64,000 bases of DNA from Cupriavidus necator. GTDB lineage: Bacteria > Pseudomonadota > Gammaproteobacteria > Burkholderiales > Burkholderiaceae. The notes beneath the pieces were generated by a model. It had not been told where the DNA came from, searched no databases, and was given only the letters and a program-made list of their open reading frames with translations. Positions 9,339-17,919 of this stretch are shown one piece after another. The stretch lies in assembly GCF_013141915.1 (NCBI RefSeq), contig NZ_SROX01000024.1, forward strand, positions 1 through 64,000. Direction: 5' to 3'. Numbering within the stretch: the first letter of the stretch is position 1; each line of letters opens with the position of its first letter. A program made the position numbers and the translations under genes.

Positions 9339-10055
9339 ATGCCTAGAGCCAGCGCGGACAGCGTCGTCGTGCAATCGACGAACGTCCCGAGTGTTACCCC
9401 CGCCTACATTGAAGTCGTTGGCAGTGACCAACGCTTCCCGGTGCGTCGCGTCTATTGCGTAGGGCGCAACTATCTCGCTCATATTCGCGAAATGGGCGAG
9501 GGCGACGAACGCGACCCGCCATTCTTCTTCCAGAAGCCGACCGATGCCATTGTGACCGATGGGCGCGTACCCTATCCGACGTTTACAGCCGACTTCCAGT
9601 TCGAGTTTGAACTCGTCGTCGCCATCGGCCGCGAAGCGGCGGACGTGCCACCGGATACGGCACTGGACCATGTTTTCGGCTATGCCGCAGGGCTTGACAT
9701 GACGCGCCGGGACCGCCAGCGCGAGTGCAACAAGCGCGGCCTGCCGTGGGAACTGGGGAAGTCATTCGACCATTCGGCGCCATGCGGTCCCATCCATCCG
9801 GTAGCGAGCGTCGGCCATCTCCGTTCGGGCACACTGAGCCTTGCGGTAAACGGTGACGTACGGCAAAACTCGGTGCTGGAGAAGATGATCTGGAATGTCC
9901 ATGAAATCGTGAGTGAGTTGTCCACGCAGTACCGCCTGCTTCCTGGCGACCTGATTTTTACCGGCACGCCAGAAGGCGTTGGTCCGGTGCAGCGTGGTGA
10001 CAGGCTGACCGGCCAGATTGAAGGACTCGCCCCCTTGCAGGTCGAAATCGTCTGA
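9339..10055 (+). CDS. Fumarylacetoacetate hydrolase (FAH) family protein
   Basis: 238-residue enzyme of the FAH superfamily, whose members cleave C-C bonds in beta-diketo acids (for example fumarylpyruvate) or decarboxylate ring-cleavage products, using a divalent metal. Visible core: VYCVGRNYLAHIREMG (residues 38-53), PPFFFQKPTDAIV, metal ligands in FQFEFELVVAIG, the AGLDMTRRDRQ and WELGKSFDHSAPCGP segments, and the C-terminal PGDLIFTGTPEGVGPVQRGD. First gene of a rightward operon divergent from the AraC regulator; 24 bp before the next gene. It could be a fumarylpyruvate hydrolase, but the substrate cannot be read from sequence. Confidence 0.9.
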   Translation: MPRASADSVVVQSTNVPSVTPAYIEVVGSDQRFPVRRVYCVGRNYLAHIREMGEGDERDPPFFFQKPTDAIVTDGRVPYPTFTADFQFEFELVVAIGREAADVPPDTALDHVFGYAAGLDMTRRDRQRECNKRGLPWELGKSFDHSAPCGPIHPVASVGHLRSGTLSLAVNGDVRQNSVLEKMIWNVHEIVSELSTQYRLLPGDLIFTGTPEGVGPVQRGDRLTGQIEGLAPLQVEIV

Positions 10056-10079
10056 GTCCCGAGTCAAAGGAAACATACC

Positions 10080-10958
10080 GTGAAACCACTCGAACGCATC
10101 TCATATTCGGCCATTTCCGAACGTCCCGCGCTGACGCTGCCGGCCGGCAAGCGTTTGGCTGTCTGGGTTATCGTCAATGTTGAGGAATGGGATATCAACG
10201 AGACCATGCCGCGCACGGTCCTTACGCCTCCGGCGGGCGGTTCGCCGATGCCAGACATCCCGAACTGGGCCTGGCACGAGTACGGTAACCGCGTCGGCTT
10301 TTGGCGCATGCTGAACGTCATCGACGAGCTCGGGATCAGTGCAACGCTCGCCATCAACGGCTCCGCCATCAATGCCTACGAGCCTATTGCCAAGGCGGCG
10401 ATGGCGCGTAACTGGGAGTTCATCGGCCATGGTTATGGGCAGCGCAACATGCAGAAGGTGCCCGACGAAGCGGTCGACATCGCAAAGACCACCGAGGCCA
10501 TTCGCGCCTACACGGGAAAGCGCCCGCGCGGCTGGCTTGGACCGGGGCTCACCGAGACCTGGAACACGCCCGACATCCTCGCGGATCACGGCTACGAGTA
10601 TGTGTGCGACTGGGTGCTGGACGATCAGCCCGTGGAACTGAGGACGCGAGATGGCGGCCGCATCGTGAACGTGCCCTACACGCAGGAGTGCAACGATGTC
10701 GCAATGATGCTAATTCAGCATCACAAGGCCAGCGAGTATCGCGACCGCGCCATCGACCAGTTCGAGCAGCTCTACGCCGATGCGAAGAACTCGGCCCGCG
10801 TGATGGCGCTGGTCGTGCATCCGTACATCATGGGCGCGCCACACCGGCTGCGTTACTTCCGGGAGGCGCTTGCGCACATCCGGGAATACGACGACGTCGC
10901 CTTCCTGACGGGAGAGCAGATTCTCGATTGGTATCAGGCAGCGCGCGCGGCCTCATAG
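10080..10958 (+). CDS. PuuE-like polysaccharide deacetylase family protein
   Basis: 292-residue protein of the NodB-fold deacetylase superfamily, in the PuuE/allantoinase-like branch rather than the sugar deacetylases. The N-terminus has VWVIVNVEEWDIN where the metal-binding Asp-Asp of true deacetylases is replaced (VEEW). Later come WEFIGHGYGQRNMQ (metal-ligand-like His), RPRGWLGPGLTETWNTPDIL and VVHPYIMGAPHR. Such enzymes hydrolyse cyclic amides or ureides. GTG start at 10080 after AAAGGA. It lies in an operon with an FAH hydrolase and a transporter, so ring opening of an imported heterocycle is the best guess. Confidence 0.85.
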   Translation: MKPLERISYSAISERPALTLPAGKRLAVWVIVNVEEWDINETMPRTVLTPPAGGSPMPDIPNWAWHEYGNRVGFWRMLNVIDELGISATLAINGSAINAYEPIAKAAMARNWEFIGHGYGQRNMQKVPDEAVDIAKTTEAIRAYTGKRPRGWLGPGLTETWNTPDILADHGYEYVCDWVLDDQPVELRTRDGGRIVNVPYTQECNDVAMMLIQHHKASEYRDRAIDQFEQLYADAKNSARVMALVVHPYIMGAPHRLRYFREALAHIREYDDVAFLTGEQILDWYQAARAAS

Positions 10959-11019
10959 CCGGATCGCGCATCGCCTGAAACTCGAACAAATTTCTCGCTC
11001 GACGAGAAGGAGACAACAC

Positions 11020-12270
11020 GTGGACTCTTTGACATCGGCCACCCCGCTGACCGGTGACGCGCGCAGCGATACGCCCGTCACCGCACTGGAGATCGGCATG
11101 TTTCTTGTGCTGCTCGCCTCCTACGCGCTCAACGCGATGGACCGGCAGATCTTCCCGCTGATCGCCGCAGATGTGCGAAGGGAATTTGAGTTCGACCTCG
11201 CCGACACCGGCCTGCTTTCGACCATATTTACGCTCGGCATGGCACTAGCCGGTGTGCCGACAGGCTATCTGCTAGCGCGCTGGTCGCGCAAGGCGGTGCT
11301 CCAGATCGGCATTGCGATCTTCTCGCTCGGCACGCTGTTGACCGCCTACTCGACGGGCTTCGCCGACATGATCGTCTACCGTGCTGCCACTGGCATCGGC
11401 GAAGCGATGCAGCTGACTGTGGTGATCGCCATCGCGGCCAGTTATTTTGCTCGCTCCCGCGCGACCGCCGTCGGGGCCATCAATTTCTCCTTCGGTATCG
11501 GCGCCATCGTGGGGCCGCTGCTCGGTGGGCACCTCATCGGCATTGAGCGCCACTGGCGCTTGCCGCTGGTGGTGTTCGGCCTGGCCGGATTTGCCGCCAT
11601 GGTGCTGATCGCGGTTGCCGTGAACAAGCGCATGACCGAGAAGGCCGGGGCCATCGCCACGCACATCGACACGCGCGGTGCAACCACGATGTGGAATCGC
11701 AACACGGTTCTCTTGACCGCGATGAGCGTCATTGGCGGGCTGTGCATCTATGGCTACCTCGGCATGTACCCCACGTTCCTGCGAGAGCATCTGCACTACA
11801 CGCCGTCGGACACCGGTCGCGTCATGAGCATCTTCGGGTGCGGCGTGTTCGCCTCCATCTTTGGCGGCTGGCTCGGCGACCGCTTTCATCCCAAGCTCGT
11901 GTTGTCGCTGAGCTTTGCCGGCACCGGGCTGCTCGGCTTCCTTCTGTTCTCGGGGCCGACCGGCATTCTGGTCCAATCGGTGCTGTCATTCGTGTGGGGG
12001 CTGGTGGTGAGTGGCGTGCTGTACGTTAACTTGGCCGGCTACCATATCAAGTCCGTGCGCGCTTCCCTTACGAACCGGGCGACCGGTATCTTTGTCACGA
12101 CGCTCTACGGCGCCGGCGCTATCGCGGGCTACATCATCGGAGGCATCGCGGCGCGCTTTGGCTGGAGCGCCGCCGGCCTCGCGCAGATCACGTTGCTATC
12201 GGCCATTGGCATAGCACTCACGGTGCTACTGCAGACCGACCGCATGTCTCTGCCGATGCGTAAGTCATGA
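11020..12270 (+). CDS. Major facilitator superfamily (MFS) transporter
   Basis: 416-residue inner-membrane carrier with about 12 predicted hydrophobic helices. Features: LNAMDRQIFPLIAADV in helix 1 (the DRQ motif of organic-acid or aromatic-acid MFS carriers), GYLLARWSRKAVL as motif A after helix 2, and the central loop around residue 205-220. Start is GTG 11020 after GAGAAGGAGA. The stop codon overlaps the next start by 4 bp (ATGA), so the two genes are translationally coupled. Probably imports the substrate of this operon. Confidence 0.9.
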   Translation: MDSLTSATPLTGDARSDTPVTALEIGMFLVLLASYALNAMDRQIFPLIAADVRREFEFDLADTGLLSTIFTLGMALAGVPTGYLLARWSRKAVLQIGIAIFSLGTLLTAYSTGFADMIVYRAATGIGEAMQLTVVIAIAASYFARSRATAVGAINFSFGIGAIVGPLLGGHLIGIERHWRLPLVVFGLAGFAAMVLIAVAVNKRMTEKAGAIATHIDTRGATTMWNRNTVLLTAMSVIGGLCIYGYLGMYPTFLREHLHYTPSDTGRVMSIFGCGVFASIFGGWLGDRFHPKLVLSLSFAGTGLLGFLLFSGPTGILVQSVLSFVWGLVVSGVLYVNLAGYHIKSVRASLTNRATGIFVTTLYGAGAIAGYIIGGIAARFGWSAAGLAQITLLSAIGIALTVLLQTDRMSLPMRKS

Positions 12271-13019
12271 CGGCGGTCGACAGGGTGCGGCTCGGTGTCG
12301 CTGCGGCCTTCGCCGGCACGCTGAATGCCGTGGCAGGCGGCGGTAGTTTCCTGACGCTGCCGGCCTTGGCGATGGTGGGCGTGCCGCTGGTTTCCGCTAA
12401 CGCCACCGGCACTGCCGCGCTCCTGCCGGGCTATATGGCGGGTGCCTGGGCCCAGCGCAAGGACCTGTCGGGGGCGATGGCGCCATCGCTCGTTCGACTG
12501 GGCGTGCTGTCGGTGCTGGGCGGCGCGGCAGGCGCTGCGATGCTGCTGTCGACCTCCGACACCGCCTTCGGGCGCATCGTGCCATGGTTGCTGCTGGGCG
12601 CGACCCTTCTCTTTGCCTGTGGCCAACGCTGCTGCGAAGAGGGGTCGCTGCACCGCAGGCCCGCAGCGATGGATCGCGGATATCAGCATCGCCGCGGTCG
12701 CGGTCTACGGCGGGCATTTCAACGGCGGTCCCGGCATCTTGCTGCTGGCGGTTCTCGGCGCGCTCGGGTGTACCGACATGAGGCGGATGAAGGCATCAAG
12801 AACTTCGTCTCCGTGATCCTGACGCTGATGGCTGTCGTCATCTATGCGGCCAGCAATGCCATTGCCTGGGCGCATGCACGATGGATGACGATCGGCGCTA
12901 CTGCCGGCGCGTATTTCGGCGGCGCCCTGGCCAGGCAGCTGAAGGCGGCCACAGTGCGTGGCTTCGTCGTCCTGACAGGGCTGGCAATGACCGCTGCATT
13001 CTTTCTCAAGACGAGTTGA
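12267..13019 (+). CDS. TauE/SafE-family membrane protein with an internally frameshifted middle
   Basis: 250-codon frame. The ends look like a normal TauE/SafE anion exporter: residues 1-119 (GTLNAVAGGGSFLTLPAL, the family signature) and from about 177 (IKNFVSVILTLMAVVIY) on. Residues about 120-176 are Arg-rich and unlike any membrane protein. In the frame beginning at 12670 the DNA reads WIADISIAAVAVYGGHFNG and GILLLAVLGALG, the expected second signature, up to about 12794. A short piece of the third frame (PTLLRRGVAAPQ, about 12624-12660) also fits. The frame therefore wanders and returns, consistent with three single-base losses that sum to one codon. Either a sequence error or an inactive gene. 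Coupled to the MFS gene by a 4-bp overlap. Confidence 0.75.
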   Translation: MTAVDRVRLGVAAAFAGTLNAVAGGGSFLTLPALAMVGVPLVSANATGTAALLPGYMAGAWAQRKDLSGAMAPSLVRLGVLSVLGGAAGAAMLLSTSDTAFGRIVPWLLLGATLLFACGQRCCEEGSLHRRPAAMDRGYQHRRGRGLRRAFQRRSRHLAAGGSRRARVYRHEADEGIKNFVSVILTLMAVVIYAASNAIAWAHARWMTIGATAGAYFGGALARQLKAATVRGFVVLTGLAMTAAFFLKTS

Positions 13020-13062
13020 CCGCACCTATCTTCCTGCAATCCAGATCGCATCGGAAAGAAAC

Positions 13063-14526
13063 ATGAAAACAACCAGAAGAGAATTCACCAAGGTCGCCGG
13101 CGTAATGATGGCCGCGGCAACCGGGATCCCAGCGCTTGTCGCTCCGGCATCGGCATCGGCACGGGCCGGCACACCATCCACGGCGCCCGGAGCCCGTCGA
13201 GGCACCTACCTGATCAAGAATGGCATGGTCATCACGGTCGACCGAAGAAACGGCGTCTTGCCACGCGCCGATATATTGATTCGAAACGGCGTGATCGAGA
13301 AAATCGGTCGGGGCTTGAGCGCGTCCGGCGCGCAGACGATCGATGCGACGGACATGATCGTCATGCCCGGCTTCGTCAACTCTCACTACCATATGTGGAG
13401 CGCGATCGGACGCAGCTTCACTGCGCGGAACGGCGGCTTCTCCTACTACCCGGCCAAGAGCGCCACATCTGCCCTATACACGCCCGATGATTTCTACAAC
13501 AGCGTACTGCTTGCATGCGCTGAACTAGCGAACGGCGGGACCACTACCGTGCACAACTGGTCGCATAACACCCGCTCTGCGGCCCATGCGGATGCCGAAC
13601 TTCGCGCGCACCAGCACTCGCTGCTGCGGACCCGTTACTCGTACGGCCACATTGACAAGCTGCCGGTAGACGAGGTGAACAGGTTCAGCGACCTTGCGCG
13701 CGTTCAGCGCGAATGGTTCGGTGCAGACTCGCCATTTGATGGCCTGGTCCACCTGGGATTGAATTTGCGCGGCCCGCAACAAAGCACTGATGCTGTCTTT
13801 CATGAGGAAATGAAGTTCGTCAAGGCTTGCGGGCTTCCGGTTGCGATCCATGCGCCGCAGGAGTCGCCCAATAATGTTGATGCAGTCGACTACGAGCGGC
13901 GCGGCTACCTCGGCCCGGATTTCATGATCGCGCACTACGTCCCGGCGAGGATCGAGGATTTGGCGGCGATGGCACGCACGAAGACACCGCTCTCGTTTGC
14001 GACGCACTCCGAGCTCCGGCTCAGCAGTACGGGCGATGCCCGGGCCGCCCTGTTCGCTATGCGTGCCGCGGGGCTGACGATCTCATTGTCAAGCGACGCG
14101 ACGTCCATTGCCCCGCCGGACATGTTCGAAATGATGCGTTTCACCTGGAACCTCGGGGTGCCATGGGTTGGCACCCCGAGCGAGCGGGCAACGGCGGTCA
14201 GCGTGCAAGAGGTGATCGAGATGGCGACGATCAATGGGGCCATCGCCATGGGGATCGGTGACATCACTGGATCGATCACGGAAGGCAAGCGCGCGGACAT
14301 CATTCTGGTGCGAGCTAAGGATCTGAACATCTGGCCGATAGGCAATATCGAAACGGCGATTGTGCAGAGTGGCAACGCCAGCAACGTTGACACGGTGTTA
14401 GTCGATGGTCGGATGATAAAGAGAAGCGGACGCTTGCTAGCCTATAACGTAAACGACATTGTTCGCGGTGCTCAGCAGTCCTCCAGCCGGATTCTCAATG
14501 CGGCTGACGAGATTATGAAGTTTTGA
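13063..14526 (+). CDS. Tat-exported amidohydrolase (metal-dependent hydrolase)
   Basis: 487-residue amidohydrolase-superfamily enzyme related to cytosine deaminase/chlorohydrolase-type proteins. The N-terminus MKTTRREFTKVAG plus a hydrophobic stretch ending near PASASARA is a twin-arginine signal, so the folded metal enzyme is probably periplasmic. Metal-site motifs: GFVNSHYHMW (usual HxH), VAIHAPQESP, a His in FATHSELRLSSTGD, and Asp in SLSSDATSIAPPDMF. The C-terminus carries the usual composite-domain strand (GSITEGKRADIILV). Fifth gene of the operon, 43 bp after the TauE-like gene. Expected reaction: hydrolysis of a C-N (or C-Cl) bond of a ring compound; exact substrate unknown. Confidence 0.88.
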   Translation: MKTTRREFTKVAGVMMAAATGIPALVAPASASARAGTPSTAPGARRGTYLIKNGMVITVDRRNGVLPRADILIRNGVIEKIGRGLSASGAQTIDATDMIVMPGFVNSHYHMWSAIGRSFTARNGGFSYYPAKSATSALYTPDDFYNSVLLACAELANGGTTTVHNWSHNTRSAAHADAELRAHQHSLLRTRYSYGHIDKLPVDEVNRFSDLARVQREWFGADSPFDGLVHLGLNLRGPQQSTDAVFHEEMKFVKACGLPVAIHAPQESPNNVDAVDYERRGYLGPDFMIAHYVPARIEDLAAMARTKTPLSFATHSELRLSSTGDARAALFAMRAAGLTISLSSDATSIAPPDMFEMMRFTWNLGVPWVGTPSERATAVSVQEVIEMATINGAIAMGIGDITGSITEGKRADIILVRAKDLNIWPIGNIETAIVQSGNASNVDTVLVDGRMIKRSGRLLAYNVNDIVRGAQQSSSRILNAADEIMKF

Positions 14527-14755
14527 GTGTTCTTTAGAGTGAGAGTACCGAGCGGGGCCTTGCTGCCGAGACGAAATGAAAACCGCTGCCCTTTGGAGAC
14601 GCGGGAGTCATTCGTCCGCGCATGGGCGACCACTAACAAGTGGTTGTGACAGACGCGAGTGCGTTCCGTGTTCTTGAGTTTCTTGTTTGCACCGTCCGGC
14701 AAGGCGAATGGCGCGTTGCCCGGATCCCATCCTTGCTTCCCTCCACAGGTTCCCC

Positions 14756-15301
14756 ATGCGTACAGCACGCTTGCTATCATGTCTTTCCCTGGCCACCGTC
14801 GCAGCACCGGCGCTCTGCATCGCCAATGTCAACGCCGCCGATCAGATCGTCAGGTATCGCAACCCGGCGCACATGACCGAACCGTGGGCGCGTGAGTTCG
14901 CCGAGGTGATCGAGATTCCCGCCAATGCGCAGCAGCTTGTTCTCAGTGGGGTGGGGCCCACAGTGGCGAATGCCTCGGCGCCGCCCGATACCGCGGCCTC
15001 CTATGGCGACACCGCGACGCAGACCCGGAACGTGCTGGGCCAGATCGAACGGATCCTCAAGGACCGCGGCTACAGCATGGGTGACATCGTCTCCATGCAG
15101 GCTTTGATCGTGGCGGACCCGGCTACGGGCAAGCCGGACTTCACCGGCTTCTCGAACGTCTATAACCAGTACTTCGGGACCGACAAGCAGCCGAACGTGC
15201 CTGTGCGCACGCGAGCGGAAGTCTTGCGGCTCGTACCGCCCGGATGGCTGGTCGAGGTCACTGTCACCGCGAGCCGTGTGCCATCGCGCCTGGCCCAGTA
15301 G
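14756..15301 (+). CDS. Exported RidA/YjgF-family protein
   Basis: 181-residue protein. Residues 1-27 form a Sec signal peptide (MRTARLLSCLSLATVAAPAL, cleaved near VNAA). The rest is a RidA/YjgF/UK114 domain: QLVLSGVGPTVAN, TRNVLGQIERILKDRGYSMGDIVSMQALI, and the C-terminal PNVPVRTRAEVLRLVPPGWLVEVTVTA. Cytosolic RidA proteins deaminate reactive enamines; the usual Arg of active RidA appears present in the RTRAEV segment. Start 14756 is chosen for the signal peptide; a longer frame begins at 14687. A 229-bp gap separates it from the amidohydrolase, so it may have its own promoter. Pairing with a periplasmic amidohydrolase suggests clean-up of a reactive imine/enamine product. Confidence 0.85.
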   Translation: MRTARLLSCLSLATVAAPALCIANVNAADQIVRYRNPAHMTEPWAREFAEVIEIPANAQQLVLSGVGPTVANASAPPDTAASYGDTATQTRNVLGQIERILKDRGYSMGDIVSMQALIVADPATGKPDFTGFSNVYNQYFGTDKQPNVPVRTRAEVLRLVPPGWLVEVTVTASRVPSRLAQ

Positions 15302-15336
15302 AAGGCATAGGCCCACCACCGGTCTCCCGACCGCAT

Positions 15337-15497
15337 ATGAAGAACTTCCCAGAAGCCGCACTCAAGGGGTTCAACGTCGAGGCGATCCACCCGGACGATT
15401 TCGTAGTGGACCTCTTTGATCTGAATGCAGAGAAGGGCCTGGCGGCAGTGGCCGAACACCGTGCATCCTTGAAGAATCCACCGAAGTCTTCTTCGGA
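15337..15497 (+). pseudogene. C-terminal relic of a PIN-domain (VapC-like) toxin
   Basis: The frame from 15337 reads NFPEAALKGFNVEAIHPDDF, then VVDLFDLNA and HRASLKNPPKS. I recognise this as the C-terminal part of PIN-domain ribonucleases (LKDFPxxxLxPxxIEAxHPDxF and RASLKNPPK). After about 15497 the match ends in unrelated sequence, and there is no N-terminal catalytic Asp region or antitoxin gene nearby. So this is a leftover of a toxin-antitoxin module. The frame continues to 15684 without further similarity. Confidence 0.6.
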
Positions 15498-15683
15498 GTG
15501 CGCACAGTTCGTCTGTGGAGGCCGACACGCGACCGCGGGCGCGTTGTTGGGAGTCCTGAGCTGGGCGAATGTCGATGCATGCCGGGTGTGTTGGGGACTT
15601 TCACCCCCAAGTCGTCCAACCGGCCACACAGCCGGTCAGACAGCGCCAGTAGTTACGGCGCTGCACGTTATACCTGGCGCATA

Positions 15684-15713
15684 AAGAAGAAAAGCCCGCT
15701 GCAAGCGCGGGCT
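15684..15713 (-). terminator. Rho-independent terminator downstream of the first porin gene
   Basis: Hairpin AGCCCGC-loop-GCGGGCT (15693-15699 with 15707-15713). On the minus strand it is followed by TTTTCTTCTTT. It lies about 180 bp past the porin stop codon. Confidence 0.7.
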
Positions 15714-15893
15714 GGATTCCCTTCGGTGAAAGGGAGGAGACGAGGGTGACTATAAACCCCAACAAGAAATCTTGCAGAGCATGGCAGGAGCCGTGGGCGT
15801 GGCCAATCCATTACTTTCACGATAGCGAAACTATGGTTTGGGCGAAGAACTAAAACCAAGAGAACAAAAGCATCTATGGCCATCCAACGCGTA

Positions 15894-16985
15894 TCAGAAC
15901 CGGTGACGAACGCCCATCACCGCACCCACCTGGTCCTTGCCAGGCTGAACGTTGAAGACAGCCGACGTCCCGCTGCCACTGTTGTAGCCGTTGACGCCTA
16001 ATGTCGAGTTCTCCCTGTTCAGGGCGTAGGAAACCGATGTGTAGAGGTCGGTGCGCTTACTGAATGCATAGTCGCCGGTCAGCACGAATTGCCACGGGTC
16101 GGAACCGGTCTGCCGGAAGTCTTGGTAGTAAGCCGCGCCAGTCAGGGAGAAAGCTGGCGTCACTTTGTATGCTAGACCCAGCCAGTAGAGATTCGAGCCG
16201 ACATCAGCCGCCTGGGCACCCGGCAACACGGCACCATCATAGGCTTTCGCGAGGCGGTAGCCCGCATAGACCTTAGCGTTACCCACCGCGTATGTACCAG
16301 CCACGGAGATGCGCCGCAGAACCGGCGCCTGGTTTGGCGGCGTGCCAACGTGCGCATCGTCATAGGCGAGACCCAGCGCAAAGGGGCCAGAGGCATAGTT
16401 GACGAACGCCCCGAAATTTCGTCCGAATACGTTGCTGCCAGCCACTTCGCTGCCATTAGCCTGGAAAGAGTAGAAGGCCTGTCCCGTTAGCTTTCCATAC
16501 TTTGCGACATACTTGACGGCATTGTCCGCCCGCGTACCAAACTCCGGCGCAATCGAGAGGATACTGTAACGGTCCGCGATTGCATTGGGATCATAGATAT
16601 TGCCGAATTCGCGTATGGCGGTTTGCTGCCGCCCCAACAATAGTGACCCATATTGGCTATCGAGTCCGACATAGGCATTACGGCCGAACAGACGCCCGCT
16701 CTGGGCCGAATTGCCGGTATCGATGTCGAAGCCGCTTTCCAGAAGAAAGACAGCCTTCAACCCCCTCCCCAGATCCTCCACGCCTCGCAGCCCCCAACGC
16801 GAGCCGGACTGGTTCCCGGAAACAAGACGCACCAGACTGTCGCCGTTGCGCCCCGCATTGTTGTTGAACTCGATGCCGGCGTCCGCGATACCGAACAGCG
16901 TCACGCTGGACTGGGCGTGTGCGTTTGCACAACAACCTATTACTGCGCAGAACAAGGATATGTCAATGAGATGCAGTCGCCTCAT
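15894..16985 (-). CDS. Outer-membrane porin, Burkholderiales OmpC-like family
   Basis: 363-residue general diffusion porin forming a 16-strand barrel. Signal peptide from MRRLHLIDISLF to about AHAQ, then the family start SSVTLFGIADAGIEF. The signature GSRWGLRGVEDLGRGLKAVF (about residues 63-82) and SGRLFGRNAYVGLDSQYGSL follow, and it ends in a terminal Phe (MGVRHRF). Start 16985 is preceded by GGGGGGAG; the frame runs 17 codons further without support. Monocistronic with its own terminator; the two-component pair encoded upstream on the same strand could regulate it, but that is only inferred from position. Confidence 0.93.
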   Translation of the reverse strand: MRRLHLIDISLFCAVIGCCANAHAQSSVTLFGIADAGIEFNNNAGRNGDSLVRLVSGNQSGSRWGLRGVEDLGRGLKAVFLLESGFDIDTGNSAQSGRLFGRNAYVGLDSQYGSLLLGRQQTAIREFGNIYDPNAIADRYSILSIAPEFGTRADNAVKYVAKYGKLTGQAFYSFQANGSEVAGSNVFGRNFGAFVNYASGPFALGLAYDDAHVGTPPNQAPVLRRISVAGTYAVGNAKVYAGYRLAKAYDGAVLPGAQAADVGSNLYWLGLAYKVTPAFSLTGAAYYQDFRQTGSDPWQFVLTGDYAFSKRTDLYTSVSYALNRENSTLGVNGYNSGSGTSAVFNVQPGKDQVGAVMGVRHRF

Positions 16986-17259
16986 GGTGGCTCCCCCCTT
17001 ATTCTTGATTTTCGGTCGGGAATGCGCCCGCAGCAATCGTCCAAACGGTGGGGGTCCTGGACAATATTTTTTGGAAGCATGGTTTCAGAGATGAAACATG
17101 GATTCCGCGTCGAAATTTCGCCTTTATGAATTTGGCCTCAAGGGCGGCCAAGTCCTCGCACCTCCCACACGGGGACGTATGCGGCCATGCCCACCACGGC
17201 GGTGTCCTGTCTGGCCGCAATAGCCCGCGAGCGAGGGGGCACTTTCGACGCGACGTTGG

Positions 17260-17919
17260 CTACTGCTCGAGGCACTGGATCGCAAAGCGCATCAACTCCT
17301 TGCCACTAGAAATATCAAGCTTTTCCTTGATGTTGGCCTGATGCGCCTCGATGGTCTTGATGCTCCGATTCAGTTTCATAGCGATCTCGCGAGTGCTGAA
17401 GCCGAGCCCGATCAGGTGCAGGACTTCGAATTCCCGTTCGGATAGACTTGCAACCGAGCCGGCAGGGATGCTTCTTGGAACCGTCAGTGCTCGAGCAAGT
17501 CTGGCATGCATCTCGACGCTGAGGTAGATATTGCCCGCCAACACCTCGCGGATGGCACTCATAATATGCTCTGTTGCCTCGAGCTTCATCAAGTACCCGT
17601 TGGCGCCTGCTCGCAATGCTCGTTCGGCAAACAAGGTCTCGTCATGCATGCTGAGGACTAGTATTGCCAGGTTCGGGTGGTGTTGTCGGAGCGTCTTGAT
17701 AAGATCCAGGCCGGAATCTGACTGAAGGCTGAGATCCACGATGGCCATGTCAGGACCGCAGGCCATCGCCGCCAAGGCTTCTTCAGCACTCGCTGCCGCG
17801 CAGCAGACGTCAAGCTGCTCTTGCAGCAGCAAATGGCTTAATCCCTCCCGGATGATGGGGTGGTCGTCGACGATCAGGACCTTTGTTGCAGGGCCATGGC
17901 TAGAGGCATTCTCTTGCAT
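17260..17919 (-). CDS. NarL/LuxR-type response regulator
   Basis: 219-residue two-domain response regulator. Receiver domain: VLIVDDHPIIREGLSHLLLQ with acidic pocket, phosphoacceptor Asp in MAIVDLSLQSDSG (about residue 58), and the conserved Lys in NGYLMKLEAT. The C-terminal HTH is of LuxR type: LSEREFEVLHLIGLGFSTREIA, then SIKTIEAHQANIKEKL. Start 17919 has GGAGG about 9 bases upstream and overlaps the kinase gene end by 20 bp, so the pair is translationally coupled. The longer open frame upstream is only an overlap with the kinase. Confidence 0.93.
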   Translation of the reverse strand: MQENASSHGPATKVLIVDDHPIIREGLSHLLLQEQLDVCCAAASAEEALAAMACGPDMAIVDLSLQSDSGLDLIKTLRQHHPNLAILVLSMHDETLFAERALRAGANGYLMKLEATEHIMSAIREVLAGNIYLSVEMHARLARALTVPRSIPAGSVASLSEREFEVLHLIGLGFSTREIAMKLNRSIKTIEAHQANIKEKLDISSGKELMRFAIQCLEQ

